This document shows, piece by piece, positions 1-13,000 of a DNA stretch of 64,000 bases. The position numbers were made by a program, and so were the translations under genes. The stretch is from Trichoplax adhaerens. Taxonomy: Eukaryota; Placozoa; Uniplacotomia; Trichoplacea; Trichoplacidae. The notes beneath the pieces are model-generated. The model was not told where the DNA came from. It worked only from the letters and a program-made list of their open reading frames with translations, and searched no databases. The stretch spans positions 3,238,512 to 3,302,511 of the forward strand of contig NW_002060948.1 of the NCBI RefSeq assembly GCF_000150275.1. Direction: 5' to 3'. Numbering within the stretch: the stretch's first letter is position 1; each line of letters starts with the position of its first letter.

Positions 1-3000
1 CAATAGAATAGTTAACGGAAGAGTAACCTTTATTGAGCTAGTGTACGAGAATAATCATGTAAGATTATCGTGCGAGTAACAACGTGATTAGTCGAATAAC
101 TATAGTAGTGTAGAATAGGTAAAGCGTGTAACGGTGTTAGCTTACCGTGTAACTACCAGAACTAACTAACGAAATAGACGAAAAAACATAGCTTTTATAA
201 TGTTAGCAGCACAGTAGGAGGAAATTATTTATAGACGCGAATGATTCATGAAAATAGGTTACCTCTATGTTAAGCTAGTGCTACGGTATAATCTAGCTAG
301 AGTAGAGTACAAAATATTTCTACAGAGTAAATTGTTAAATATAGATCATACATATTTAAAGTTATGTTACAGTCTTAGAGTTATGCTACGGTCTAGTGAA
401 AACTAGTACTTTTACTAAAAATAGGCTATACCACATTTAGAAGTAAACACCTCATCTATAACTAATGATTAAATAAGAATAAGAGCTACAATCTTGGGAT
501 AGTCACTCTTATCGATTATCGTATGCATTGGAAATCTGCTGACTTCTTGTAGATACCATAGTGTACTCTATAAGGGTGAATGTCAGTCGATGCTTTCTGA
601 TAACATTTTGAGTCTATTTTCGTACAATAAAGTATCAGATAATACAAATTTATATTTGCTGCTAAGTATTACAAATCCGTTTTACTCGAGAAAGCGACTA
701 TAAGTCATGTAGTTCAATCATTTTAAACGTTAATAATATCAACATAATATACAATCTTAATTCTAAATACCGATAATTTGGTGACATAATACAGCATAAT
801 TTAGATATCGAGTTAATAATGAAGCTAATAGGGTTTGATACATGCTAAAAATATCCAGCTCTGCAATAGTATACTGTAAATGTTGTGCTTTTACTTAAAC
901 AAATCGTGCATTACATTAATAGATCGAAATAGTATGCATAGATATCATCAATTGGAAGAAGCTAATGATCGTAGTGTTGTAAAAAAATAATCTATAATAT
1001 AATTTTTGGAATTATATTTTCCCGTTGAAAAGTTTAGGTATGGAGCATAGTTTACTGATTGCTAACTGAAACAGTTTTTAATAGCAATACCATTAATTAA
1101 ATTCAGTAACGACATATTGTTTTTGAACTGGTTTTAATAAATCCGAATTAGACTTTATCAAAATGTTATTTGAAATTCATAGCATAGATGCTTTGATGAT
1201 AGCGCATAGTACATTATAGTTGTACGAGTTTAGTATAAGTATAGTACAAGTTTAGTATAAGTACAGTACAAGTTTAGTATAAGTACAGTATAAGTATAGT
1301 ACAAGTAAAGTATAAGAACTAGAACAAGAACACTAGCACTAGAACAAGTAATAAACAACTTGAGTGATAATAATATAATTATTAAAACTGAGATTCGCAC
1401 TCACTGTTTATCGCTTGTGTCGAAAATACTACGGCATATAAACTTGATAACATCTACGAATATCAAGTATTCTTCATTATTACATTTGTGAACGATAAAA
1501 AATAGCGTTAATAATCATAACAGGAAGCAAATTGAATTTAAGAGGTGATTTTATTAATAATTTATGTTATTTCTGTACGATCCAACCGTAAATAACTTGA
1601 TTCTTACACTAGCTATTATTGTCTATAATTGACGAAATTCTACTTTGAAAATAGAAAAAGCTATCGGTATCATCAAGAAAGACTATTGTTAGATAGTTAC
1701 TGTAATTTTATTTAAACTGTCAACTATTCTGAAGTAATCTCTGTATATAGCAATTACTTTTCATAGTACAGCATAATACTATGATATTAATTCCTAGATA
1801 TGATGTCAGTGGTTAAAGTTTGTATTGATTGGTGATATACTATGCGGAATCTAAGATGAATTTTCAGTATAAGAAATACGTGTAAGATGGGTACAAATCC
1901 AAGACCTAGCTGAAAATCATACAGTAACGAATTTTGCATAACAATTACCGTGCTTTAAAAGCTAGAACATTACAGCAAACACTTTAATCGGATCATGTCC
2001 ATTTTTCAGCCGATATTATATTGACTAAAGTCAAGCACTGTATACTGTAGGAAAAGGATAATAGACCTAATGGATTAACATCAAATGTCCAATAAGCTTT
2101 TAGTTAATTTGATGATGCGATTCTTTAGCTTAAAACTAATAGACGTTCGGTTAAGGTTAATTAGTAACATTATTAATTGGTAATCTAATAAAGCACCTAT
2201 CTAATATTTTTAGTAGATCTTAAATAATAAATATCTCTTTTAACTAATTTTTTCTCTATATTTGTCGATGCTTAGAGTTATTCTGTTATCAGTATTGTAA
2301 CAGTAATTCTCATGCTATACATTATTTATTACATAAATTATTTCATTCATTTCAATAATCCTAAAATGAATGTAACGTAACGCAATGGAAGAGAAAAATA
2401 ATATCAAGGAATCTAGTTAAATACTAATCTTTTGTATTAAATGATCAATTGCCAAGATCTGGTTATCTTTATGCCTTCGACGATATACTATCGGAAAAAG
2501 GTATCATATACCTAGCAAACTAACATAACAACTTCGACAGGATATCTCTAAAAAATTAGGGGAATTTTCTGGATTATCAATGATTTAAATAATATTTATA
2601 AAATGACAAAAAATGTTAAATTTATGATACCATTCTTTAGCTCCCAATTGGTCGATGATAGAACGACTTTCATTATTTGGTATCTAATAGCGATCTTATC
2701 CAGGTCGCAGGCTATATGTAGTAGTTATTAGTTGATAGATATTTTCGCTCATTAATTCTATCTTCCATTTTAGTCGACATTCAAAATTTATTTGTTATCA
2801 TCAATAATAGGACAACAATTCTCGCACGACGTGTTGAAGTTTTCATCAATAGGATAATTAACTAATCAATGAATTCCTCAATTCCAAGGTGAATTTAGGT
2901 TTCATGTGCAATAGAAGAAAAATCATTAGCATAGTAAAGTTTAATTAAGTTGCTAATTCTAGGCATTCAGCGATAGACAGTTCATAATATAGTATTGTCC

Positions 3001-5205
3001 GTTGGCTCATGATTTCGATCGTAATTGATAATATAGCATGACTCATAAAATGATAAATCGTATGATTCATAGCACTATTGTTTAGTTACTGTCAATATCA
3101 TTAGTTTATTTGGCTCCCGATGAGAAGAAAGTTCAATTCCGAAGGTGCAATAGCCTAGTAAACATATTTCAATGAACAATAGCAAAAGCAAAATAAGAAA
3201 TAATTATCAACTTTGTGTTGATACAGAAGTAGCTGCTTATTTGTAGATATCATAATACATATTTATTCTTGTACACATGTCGTAACGTGGTAACCAATTT
3301 TGAGCTACTAAATTCAAAATGCCTCCGGCGATGGCAATGCCCTAGATTATAATAATGATGAATACAATTACTGTTTGTCAATTAATTATGACATTTAATA
3401 AGATCAAGTTATTCTTGCATTTGCCTAATATTGTCGATTAAGCAGGAGACAAGATCGCATTTTGGATTGATTGAAAACGTTGATTGATTTTATTATTTAA
3501 CTCTAGTCTTCAATCTTTCCATCGCTATTGTAATTATTATTCATTCTCTATTGCAGTACGATAACCAGGGGCTTGCCGAACTATCAATCATTATGTAAGC
3601 TAGGCTTGTCTGAAAATCGGTCTAGTAGAATATATATTAGTAATATATTGAAAGCCTACTTAGCATGCCATTGGATTTCCTCTGCTTACTTTACCAAAGT
3701 TATATTGATTTGAATGCTATCCGATGACATTAGCTTGTATTACAATGAACATTATCTACCTATGTTGTGCTTTACTGGCATAATGATTGTTATAATAGCC
3801 ATCAATATTAAGTCACTTTACTTATACAACAAGAGCTTGCACGATACTGTTAAAGCCTATTAGTTACTCTTGGCTACAATCTAATCGCTATTATTATCTG
3901 GTGTAGAATATAGACTGAAAGGGTGTGCATAAGTTAGTAGCCAGCTCTAGCCTGCATTAAAGTAAATCTATTAAAGTTGTATATTTTACATTACTTTATG
4001 TTATCAATCGGTATACGAGAAGAAAGTTTAACATTGGCATCTGACCGAAAATTTTGTGCTTCTAACCCGGAAGGACTTCCCGGAAGCCTACTTTCTATAC
4101 GATTTCCAATTAGTCTACAATAGCGTTAAGCCATTAACGATTTTCTGTTATAGTTATACTGTAAAAGGCTGATTTACTTCTTGACTGGACAATAGAAGAA
4201 GGTACTAATCCTTTATTATTATGCAGTGCGTCATAAAGTGCAGAAATGCAATCGAATATTAAAGAGAGAAAAATAGACGGCTTTTACTGTATTTGTATTC
4301 AACTGCATTGTTATGACTACTATTATATCCTGCTGCTAGATAAGTGATAAAATCAGAAAAACAAAACAATAATAATTCTATTAAACCCCTTAAAAAAACA
4401 TAGTTACAACAAAGAATACTATTGATATAATAAGTCCATCAGTCAAGGTTAACGATTACTAGATTTAAAATATTATACAGCATTTGTTTAAAATATGACT
4501 TGTTATTCTAATCGTCAAGCATTATCATGGTAATCCATAAATCTATCTTGTGTCTGTATCACACGACTTTGAAACAGTTAAATAATTAATTGATTGAAGG
4601 CTGCAAAAGTAGCTTAAAGTACTATGTAAGTGCACACGACATGCAGTATGTAAAGTCAGAGAGTACTCGAGAAAAAAGCAATATAGTCTCTGCTAAAGTA
4701 TACTCACTGTCAGTATAGAACAATATTAAGGAAATATTTTTAATATATCTATGAGTATAACGTAGGTATGTTATCCTTGTTGCCGTGACACTCTACTATA
4801 GCAAGATTTCATCGGCTTAACGCATTATTTTTCAATTCTGCATGACTATCTATCAATCACTGCTATTGCAAGGATGTCACTAGAAAGTAGACATTAGTAT
4901 CATGTTAGGGTATACTTGGGTCTAGGGCATTTTATGCCGAGTTCTACGTAATGGTAATGGCGATCCTTTTGCTTTAATTTGATGATGCATTGATATCCTG
5001 TGGTTTATGCTTACTTCAAACACAGTTCTGCGCTATCCTGTACTCGATATCTATCGATGTATTGAGTGATTATAGGATAGAGAATACATCTAAATTTGGC
5101 ATTGGTATTCGTTTACTTCGATGTTGAAGTATCTATTTATTTACCGTTGATTCATTTTAATCATTTAATAATAATAATGTCGATTTGAACTATTTTACTT
5201 TGGAG
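1..5205. other. Gene-free AT-rich stretch
   Basis: I see no convincing exon, RNA gene or mobile element here. Stops are dense in all frames and no open frame reaches 60 codons. The only obvious structure is the short tandem repeat near 1222. Genes with very short exons could be missed by eye. Confidence 0.5.
1222..1316. repeat. 22-bp tandem repeat, low complexity
   Basis: Three adjacent 22-bp units of the form GTACAAGTTTAGTATAAGTA plus two bases start at 1222, 1244 and 1266. A truncated 11-bp piece and a degenerate last unit follow, ending at 1316. It fades into a run of AGAACAAGAACACTAG-like sequence. No coding potential is visible; it looks like a small minisatellite. Confidence 0.8.
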
Positions 5206-5290
5206 AGTTGCCATCGATACCATGTCGATGCAGTAGATGGTGGTATAGAATACGCATGAGTCGAGCTGCCTTGAACCAGTCGCTTCTGGA

Positions 5291-5384
5291 GTACAGTACA
5301 GTACACTACAATATATTGTACTACAGTACAGTATACTGTACAGTACTGTATCGTACGATGAGCTACAGTACAGTTGTTACTATC
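5291..5384. repeat. GTAC-palindrome cluster
   Basis: A dense run of TACAGTAC / GTACTGTA words, many overlapping as inverted pairs such as GTATACTGTACAGTACTGTA. It belongs to a family of similar clusters elsewhere in the window (8773, 19882, 20331, 20528, 46262, 46528, 59904, 60456). Open frames through it read as STV/YCT repeats in every phase and are artefacts of the motif. Confidence 0.85.
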
Positions 5385-5637
5385 CGAGTGAACTCATGAC
5401 AATGCATGCTGACAGTACACATAATTTTCAGATTATGATAGGTTATTTATTACTCTACATTTCGGTACACTTTTTTGGCAAATTACTGCACGATTTGGCC
5501 ATGCTCATTTTAAATTTGTGCGCTGGGATAATTTTTGGACACTCTGTACACCTGTCGATGGTTTGGTTAGACCCTAGGGCTGCAATGACTCATAATAATG
5601 CAGTCATCCGTCGAGCGACGTACTGTACAGTACGTCA

Positions 5638-5844
5638 CCAGAAGAAAGCAATTCATAGTCGTGACAGTGAGTCAGTGGTACAGTACTTTATACTCTTGAA
5701 TACAATAGGCGGCTGGTCCAGCAACGTAGTGTACAGTACAGTACTGTGCGTACTGTGTCCAATACCAGAAGAAAGAAATCCACAGTCGTGACAGTGAGTC
5801 AGTGGTACAGTACTTTACACTCTTGAATACAGTAGGCGGCTGGT
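5638..5844. repeat. Direct repeat, about 80 bp, offset 127 bp
   Basis: Copy 1 spans about 5638-5717 and copy 2 about 5765-5844. Both run from CCAGAAGAAAG to GGCGGCTGGT with only a few substitutions. Each carries a GTACAGTAC word, and the spacer contains further GTAC palindromes. This looks like a recent segmental tandem duplication inside a palindrome-rich region. Confidence 0.85.
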
Positions 5845-5889
5845 AGGCTGGTACTGCCATTGCGCTGTGTATTGTATTGGCTGGATTGG

Positions 5890-6003
5890 ATGGCAGACGT
5901 CACTAAACAATCGGTTGGAAAGTCCCGTACAACCAGTGGAGAGCAAGGCCTAAACTTTGCTGGACAGAGGGCCTTTGAATTCATTGAAAGTAGATCATTT
6001 TAA
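5890..6003 (+). CDS. Possible small protein or first exon, unknown
   Basis: An ATG at 5890 opens a 37-codon frame beginning MADVTKQSVGK and ending FEFIESRSF before TAA. The residue composition is protein-like rather than Leu/Ile/Asn/Tyr-rich like the chance frames nearby. An alternative donor at GAAA|GTAGAT (near 5989) could join to the AG before 6019, giving another short C-terminus. It lies just downstream of GTAC clusters, as three well-supported genes here do. I recognise no family. A 37-codon frame can easily occur by chance, so this is a lead rather than a call. Confidence 0.25.
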   Translation: MADVTKQSVGKSRTTSGEQGLNFAGQRAFEFIESRSF

Positions 6004-8755
6004 TTAATTTCCCGTAGGCATTGCCAAAAGTGGTGCTAATTTACCGGTACGATAGACGCAAAGATTGAATGATTGCAGGTAAATTGGAGAAAGGACAAGT
6101 AGTAGTGTATTTGAGCAGCTGGTAAGGCAAAAGTTTGTTTTTGCTTGTGGTGATCGACAATTGGAAAGAAAAGTTGGACTTTTCAAAGGCAGATTCTACA
6201 TTAATTAATTATTTTATCAAGACGGTGGAGAGAAAGAAGTAGGTACTATTCAAGTCGAGGTACAAGTAAAATGGGCTCTAGTCTCATGCTATTTTCGTTA
6301 GCTGTTTTTCATTTTTTTTTTCTCCTCTGATTAATGAGAAATGACTACGTAACAGCATATCATTCATTTCGATATCAGTGAAAGACATGCATTTTGAGCC
6401 GATAAAGAAAGCTACACTCCATTGGAGTCGATAGCTAGCGAGCTAAGTTAACTCGCTTGTAACGTTATAATTCTACTTTCCAGTAGATGAATCAATTAAT
6501 GAACTATAATGTGAAGTAAAATTACCAGCGTTCTTCATGTTATATCCATGGGAGAGAAAAAAAATTGCCATTTACATTGTAGCCAGTGATGAACAAATTG
6601 TATTGACACGGCCTTTCCTACTATTGTATTTATAATTTTGGGTGATATCCACTCGCGATACGAACAGAGTAATACTATGGTAGGCAACAAGCTATTTTTT
6701 TTATTATTATGTATTGCTGAACTAAAGAATTACGTATTTCAACTACATTACAGAAATGGAGAACGATTGTGGGCTAGGATTGCTAGCATTTCCATCGTCA
6801 TGTTTTACTTTGTACTACATTTATAACCTAGTACAATAAGTAAAATTAAATTAAATGACTATTCAATCGGACTGTACTATATACTATTTATGTATTGACC
6901 AGCAATGTCTAGTTATTCCATTTTGCTAATACAATGGTCATCAAAAGTGATCAAAAGGCGTCTGTTTCTTGATTAGGACTCCTCATGATGACGGTTGTTA
7001 GATGCAAAGAATGGAGTAGATCACTTTCGACATCATTAGACATTATGACTACAACTGAGTACAAGTTTTACAAACTAGCAAAACACCCCATGGACTAAAC
7101 ATGACTAATATAGTCATCAACATGATCAATGTTGTTGTATGCTTGCTGCGGGATAGAATACTACGAAGTAAGTGCGTAGTCTCCAGCGCTGTCAAATTGC
7201 GTCCATTTGCTTGGATTATATAGTTATTATTGATACTTTTCGATATCCAGACGATTGGCTATCTCGATTAATTTTGACAGATACAGATACTGTCTGGCTC
7301 CCCGACATCTGACTATATAGCCTACCGGGTTACTACAGTTAGCGTCTAGCCTCGGAGTAGCTTCTGCTACGATGCTACACCGATCATCAATCAGTATTAT
7401 CGAAATATTCTCCATAATAAAGAGCCGTTTTTAATTACAAATTTATGACCCAACTAAAAAAAGGTCCAGTCCTTTCATAGCTTCGTCATTACTACTTCCC
7501 ATAGAGTGTTTCAGACGATATGAATCAGTGCAGTCTAAGTAATACACACAGCAATAAATAGCTGTTGTTACCCCTCTTCAAAATGATGTTGTGAACATAC
7601 AGTCTAGCATTGACTTTTCAGTACTGTATGAATGTAACAGTTTATCATGTCCATGCGTACCATTGCGACGTAACAATAACATCAGAATTGATAATATAAT
7701 TATACAATTATGAGCGTAACAATCCCACCTAGGGTTATGCTTTACTGGATATTACTCCTCTACGATAGTAAAATGAATAGAATAATTTGTCGTGAAAAAT
7801 TTTAATAGGCTCCTTTCGTTAACACTATAAACATCCAAAACAAGGATGTAATTCAAAAAAACGTTTGATAAATGTGACTACACTACTTTATTACAAGTAC
7901 GTACATGCCTGCCTGTCAATTAATGCACTTTCTTATAGTGTTAACTATCGTCATCCATGTCATAGTCGCCACAATATGTAAAATTTTACGACCAAGTACA
8001 TGTAATACTCGAGTGCAGAAACAGTACATAAAATGAGATTCATCCCTACACTTAGCAGTGCATTTCTATCTTAATGTATTTCCAAATAACTGAAACAAGA
8101 CCGAGTTATTCGAACTCAAGTCGCTATTTAGCACTGCAATGACTCACCAAATTTTTTTGGCTTTTTTCTTACCAATATGCGAGCAAGCGAATACCTTCCA
8201 TTTATACAGTATTTTAGAGACGTTTGATGATGATTGTGTACAGTATGTAAGCATAAAATCTCCTGATCACATTACTTATACACGTAGTACTGTAGATATT
8301 TTTTGAAAGATACCGGTATTAATCTAATATAATCTTTATCGTTGAATGTGCTTATGGTACGAGTTATAATTTTTATTAATTAGCGGAATGGGCGGATGAA
8401 ATAGAGTTTATTTGGTGACAACTGGAGATGTATCGATTCGTGTATCGGAGATTTACAGTAAGACTATGACATTGGCTATCGAAGTACGGTAATGAGCAGC
8501 ACGGGTTGTAAATTCTTACAGCAAGTAAATACTCTTGGAGTCTTAGTGTTGGTACTGTTATGCCTCTGGCTAGTAGAACCTTTGCGAATAGTGATACAGT
8601 GATGCACACAAGCTTAATGTTATCGATTTTTAACGGAATGAAACAGGATGTAATCAATGGTCGAAGAAGTTTACAGTAGTAAGATTTATATGACATGCAT
8701 CACATTTTGATATACTGTATTTCGCACATTGTTGCTGACATGTAAGACATGTTTA
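6004..8755. other. Intergenic, no supported gene
   Basis: Only short frames with non-ATG starts or unremarkable composition are present. The longest is a 106-codon minus-strand frame at 8376-8696, with no recognisable motif and no flanking splice logic. I see no RNA gene or mobile element. Confidence 0.5.
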
Positions 8756-8772
8756 TTACAGCTTAAATATGC

Positions 8773-8886
8773 GGTACTGAACAGTACAGTACTTACTCCT
8801 TGTAGAGATACGTATCATGCGTACTACTATAGTGTACAGTATTCTGGACCAGGACACAGTACTGTACTGTATGCAGTGTACAGTAG
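8773..8886. repeat. GTAC-palindrome cluster
   Basis: Repeated ACAGTACAGTAC, GTACAGTA and GTACTGTACTGT words in both orientations, the same family as at 5291. A smaller relative sits at about 9170-9195. The cluster is some 1.1 kb upstream of the PLEKHG5-like start codon. Confidence 0.8.
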
Positions 8887-8950
8887 AACTGTTCTTCAGT
8901 TCTAGATGAACAATCTGCTGTACCTTATTATTTGTTTCCAATCCAAAAGA

Positions 8951-9122
8951 AAACAGTTACGATGGCCTATGAAGATCATGAAAGTCACTTTCATGGGCCG
9001 TCGTAATTTTATTTTTCCATCGGGCAAAGTTAGTTTAAACAGTTACGATGGCCTATGAAGGTCATGAAAATCAATTTCATGGGCCGTCGTAATTTTATTT
9101 TTTCCATCGGGCAAAATTAGTT
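8951..9122. repeat. Tandemly duplicated 86-bp hairpin unit
   Basis: Two 86-bp units start at 8951 and 9037 and differ at only a few bases. Each contains a nested inverted repeat. The outer arms are TTACGATGGCC (8957-8967; 9043-9053) and GGCCGTCGTAA (8996-9006; 9082-9092), matching except for one pair that would be G.U in RNA. Inside unit 1, CATGAAAGT and ACTTTCATG form a perfect inner stem; in unit 2 that stem is shortened by an A/A mismatch. It could be a short foldback element or a structured transcript; expression is unknown. Confidence 0.8.
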
Positions 9123-9192
9123 TTGTGTATCGAGTTGCTAACTGATCATGGATTATCAAGTAGCTATTCACTGTACAGTATACAGTAATACT

Positions 9193-10034
9193 GTTAGCTA
9201 TCTGAAGCGCTACTAAACGTCAAATAGAAGTATGCGAGACAATTAATACCTAATAATATAATCTTTAGTACACAATCTCATCTCGAACAAATAACGAATA
9301 TCAATTCACTGTATAGGAAAACTTTTATAAAGTAAACATTCTTAGAGTTAGATCAATGATCTACTCATCTACTGTTATGCGAAGATGATGAAAATTAAAT
9401 TTGATTTTAATTATTGTACGCGACTTGTATAAGAATACGCGTAAGAAAATGAGTGCTTTTCTATCGGATTTTGTCTGTAATTCACCAAAATCGATTAAAT
9501 GATAAAAGTAGGATATGACGGACGTGCTAGCATATTAATTAGTTACGTATATTTTATTAAACTGCATTACTTCTGTCACAACTTCAGTACCTCTTGATTA
9601 CTCATAACTTCACAGAATACAGTAAGTAGTTGATAGAATAAGAAATTCAAGTTACGGAATAGAAATAGCATGACAGTATCTACCTACGGGCTATTTTTTA
9701 CTTTATTTGTCTTGTAGTAGTTTCTGTAAAAATTTATGTAATTTCTGCATATTCACCAAATCGAATCAAGTATAGTCGTATTATATACGCGTATACCGCA
9801 TATTCAGCATTTTATCCTATGCAGAGTTGTCTTGATCTTTTAATATCTATGCTATATATCTTGACTTTTGCAGATTTAATACACAATTGGATTAAATTGG
9901 AGGTGTTAACTATCGACCAATTAACCTTTCAAAGCTAAGCAACTGTGTCATTAATCCTTGGTAACAAGAGACGATATTGCCCAAATTTTTGAGAGACCGG
10001 CCTCGTTATTTATCTGGTTTGTAACGCTCTTACA
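9193..10034. other. Upstream region of the PLEKHG5-like gene
   Basis: No coding frame is seen. It presumably holds the promoter and 5' leader of the RhoGEF gene starting at 10035. No clear TATA box or other core element can be assigned. Confidence 0.4.
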
Positions 10035-13000
10035 ATGTCATCTTCAAACGCCAGCAATCAAGATAACGTTACTGCAGCAGCAGTAGATTCCAACGATGGT
10101 AAAAACTGTACTGTACTGAAAATTTTATTACTATCTTGATATTATTACGAGTCAACATCAGCTACCAATAAACTGTGCCTATTCAATATCGACATTTGAT
10201 TATTTGTTATCCTTCTATATTTTCACTAAATACTCTTAATGCAGATGTTAGCCAGTTAATTTTCATGCAATTTTACCAAATTTTTTTTCAGTTGCAGGCG
10301 ACGGACATGCTGATGATCAAATCAATACATCAAACCGGAATGATGATATCGACAGCTCTCATGTATCTGCAATCCTTAGTTCTGCATTAGATAACGCTCC
10401 TAATAAAGAGACTACTGGAAAGTATGAATTGTATACAATAGTTTTTATAGATAGTAGTAGTTCTAATACATACATACTTTTACAGTATAGCATGATTGCT
10501 ATTATAAACACAAATCAGTGAGTGGTACGGTCATTGTAATCGATCACTATGATGTAGAAATGTAATAGTCTATTAGTATTACTAGCTAAGGTACTCTGTA
10601 TCTTTATTGTATAGCAATAAATTCATGCTTATAGAATATTTCATACAACTTTTCATGTAACTACTGTATTCATTTGGTATAGATTTTCACTGATGTCTTC
10701 TGTATTCGGAAAGAAAGACAAAACTGGAAAAAGAATTAATACGGAGGTAAACCGCAATTATAATTGCACTCTTACGGCTTTCAGAAATTATTGGTATAAA
10801 GCATGTCAAGATTTGATTATAACTGTAATTTCTCAAAAAAAAGGACGGCAAGTGTTTAAAAGTATCATGGCAGACTGATAACGGAAAGTGTATTCAAGAA
10901 AAAGCATCAGTATCTAAAGGAAAAACATTACGGTAGTTTTATTCATTACAACATCTAATCAATCTCTGATTAATTATATCCAATGACATACCTTTCATGA
11001 AAACGTTAGATTGATCTTGTAGTCTTATTGTGGATCACCATTTAAACAATATTTCTTTGGGCCTGTAATTTAGGGAAGTTTTACAGCAATTTTACGAAAA
11101 GCACGATTTAAATTTTCAAAACTACAACGTTTATTTGGAATCTTCACAGTCTGCGTTACCGTATACCTTCAACAGTTATCCGCTAGGTGGTTGTACTATT
11201 CATGTGAAAGCAGGTAAAATTCTAAATTATACGGTATAAACCTATTTGCTAGATGAACTTGATTTGAGTAGCTTAATATCAATCCTCTTTCTGTTAAATA
11301 TTTCTACTACTTATCTGAAACCATATTAAACTAACTAACTTGTCATGATTTTTAGTTGATGAGCAAATTCTTAAGAAGACTAAAGCAAAACAGAAAAGGC
11401 CTGCGGCAATAACAAAAACAGACAGTAAAGATTCGCTCACTGATACGAATGATAGTCGAAACCAGAGTCTTAGGGTATAAATTGAAATACACATATAATA
11501 CTCTTATAAGTAATAGAAATGGATCCAAATTTTCTTTATTTTAAAATAAAAATAATGTTGTTTTAATCCCTTAATCAACAATCTTTTAGTTAATATTCTT
11601 GTTACGCTATGATTATTTATAGAAGAAACCAGATTCTAATGAGCCACCTGTTAAACCACCTACTCCAATCTCTGAAAACTCTGGTAGTATATCGAAAAAG
11701 AGTGGAAGTAAATTAGCTGCAATTTTCAATAACTCATCAAAAGTATGCATGATCGCTTAAGCTATTACTGAATAATAAATTGAAATACTATAAATTTGAC
11801 GCTTGATTAATGATAAAATATACCTACTTTGTTAATTAAAAGCAGTCTGAAGGCATCAAAACTTTAGCAGATTCTTTAGAAGAAATAGAATCTACTTTCG
11901 AAGAGGAGAAGGAAAATTACATTGAAGAATCATATACATTTCTACTGGTAAGAGCTTTCTTATTTATTAATATATAGGATAGAGAATCTAGGGATTCTTT
12001 CACGACTTTAACGACTTTAGCAATTAAATATGAAACAATTCATACCTTTTTGTTATTTTAGAGTGATTCCTGGAGAGACTATGTAGAGGGATCAGAGGTA
12101 TGTTTATGTAACGAAAGTGCTTCCTACGGAGTAGCTAAAAGATTACCTGAGCTCACAAATTTTTGTTGCTTATCTAGGAATTAAATAAACGCCAAATGGA
12201 CCATCAACAAGCTATATGGGAGTTGTTATCGACTGAAGTTGGCTACTTACGTGATCTCAAAACAATTTTACAGGTCCGTGAGGAAATGATCTACATATAA
12301 CTATAATTATTACCGGTATACATTATCTTAATCTAACTTTGTATATTTTAAATAGGTTTTCCAAGGAAGCCTTTGCAGACTTCGTGCAGAAAATTATTTG
12401 CAAGATGTTAGTGCAATACAGTAACTGTTGATGATATGTTTTTATCGTCGAACTGTATGAATTATCCTCTCTTGTATATTAGTCTTCCTAATTATAAAAT
12501 ATCATTGTAAATTATGACAGGTGGAAATCAGTAAACTGTTCTGCAACATTTCTGACGTTTACGATTCAAATGCAATATTATGGAAAAATTCATTTGCCCC
12601 CATTGTTGATCAAGTAATGTTACTTCTTAATTGTTTAGTAGTATTACTTATCCTTAGAAAACACCTTAATAGGGAGAATTTTTATTAATGATTTACCAAA
12701 TTTTGCAGTTAAAAACAACAAAACAACCCTTGACGCTTGGTTGCGCGTGGGAATCGTTTAATGCCACGGTAATATTGTAATATCCTTTTCAATAAATTTA
12801 CACCTTGAACTAAAAAAATGTATAGTAGAAGTACAAATATTGTGCGAAGGTTATTATGTATTTTGGGCATTATCAAATTTGAATAAAATTTCATGGTAAA
12901 AAATAGCTGAAGCCCCGATTTACTTTATTTACCCTTCTTATTAAACGCTAGATAAGGGAACATTTTACTCCATATATACACTATTGTGTTGAGCAAACAA

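Noticed and set aside
5396-5791. 131-codon plus-strand frame
   Set aside because: It crosses the GTAC repeats and the direct duplication; composition is not protein-like and there is no motif.
8376-8696. 106-codon minus-strand frame
   Set aside because: It has an ATG but no recognisable domain, no splice context and composition typical of chance frames in AT-rich DNA. Not excluded, only unsupported.
8951-9122. CRISPR-like array
   Set aside because: Only two adjacent units with no spacers, in eukaryotic DNA.
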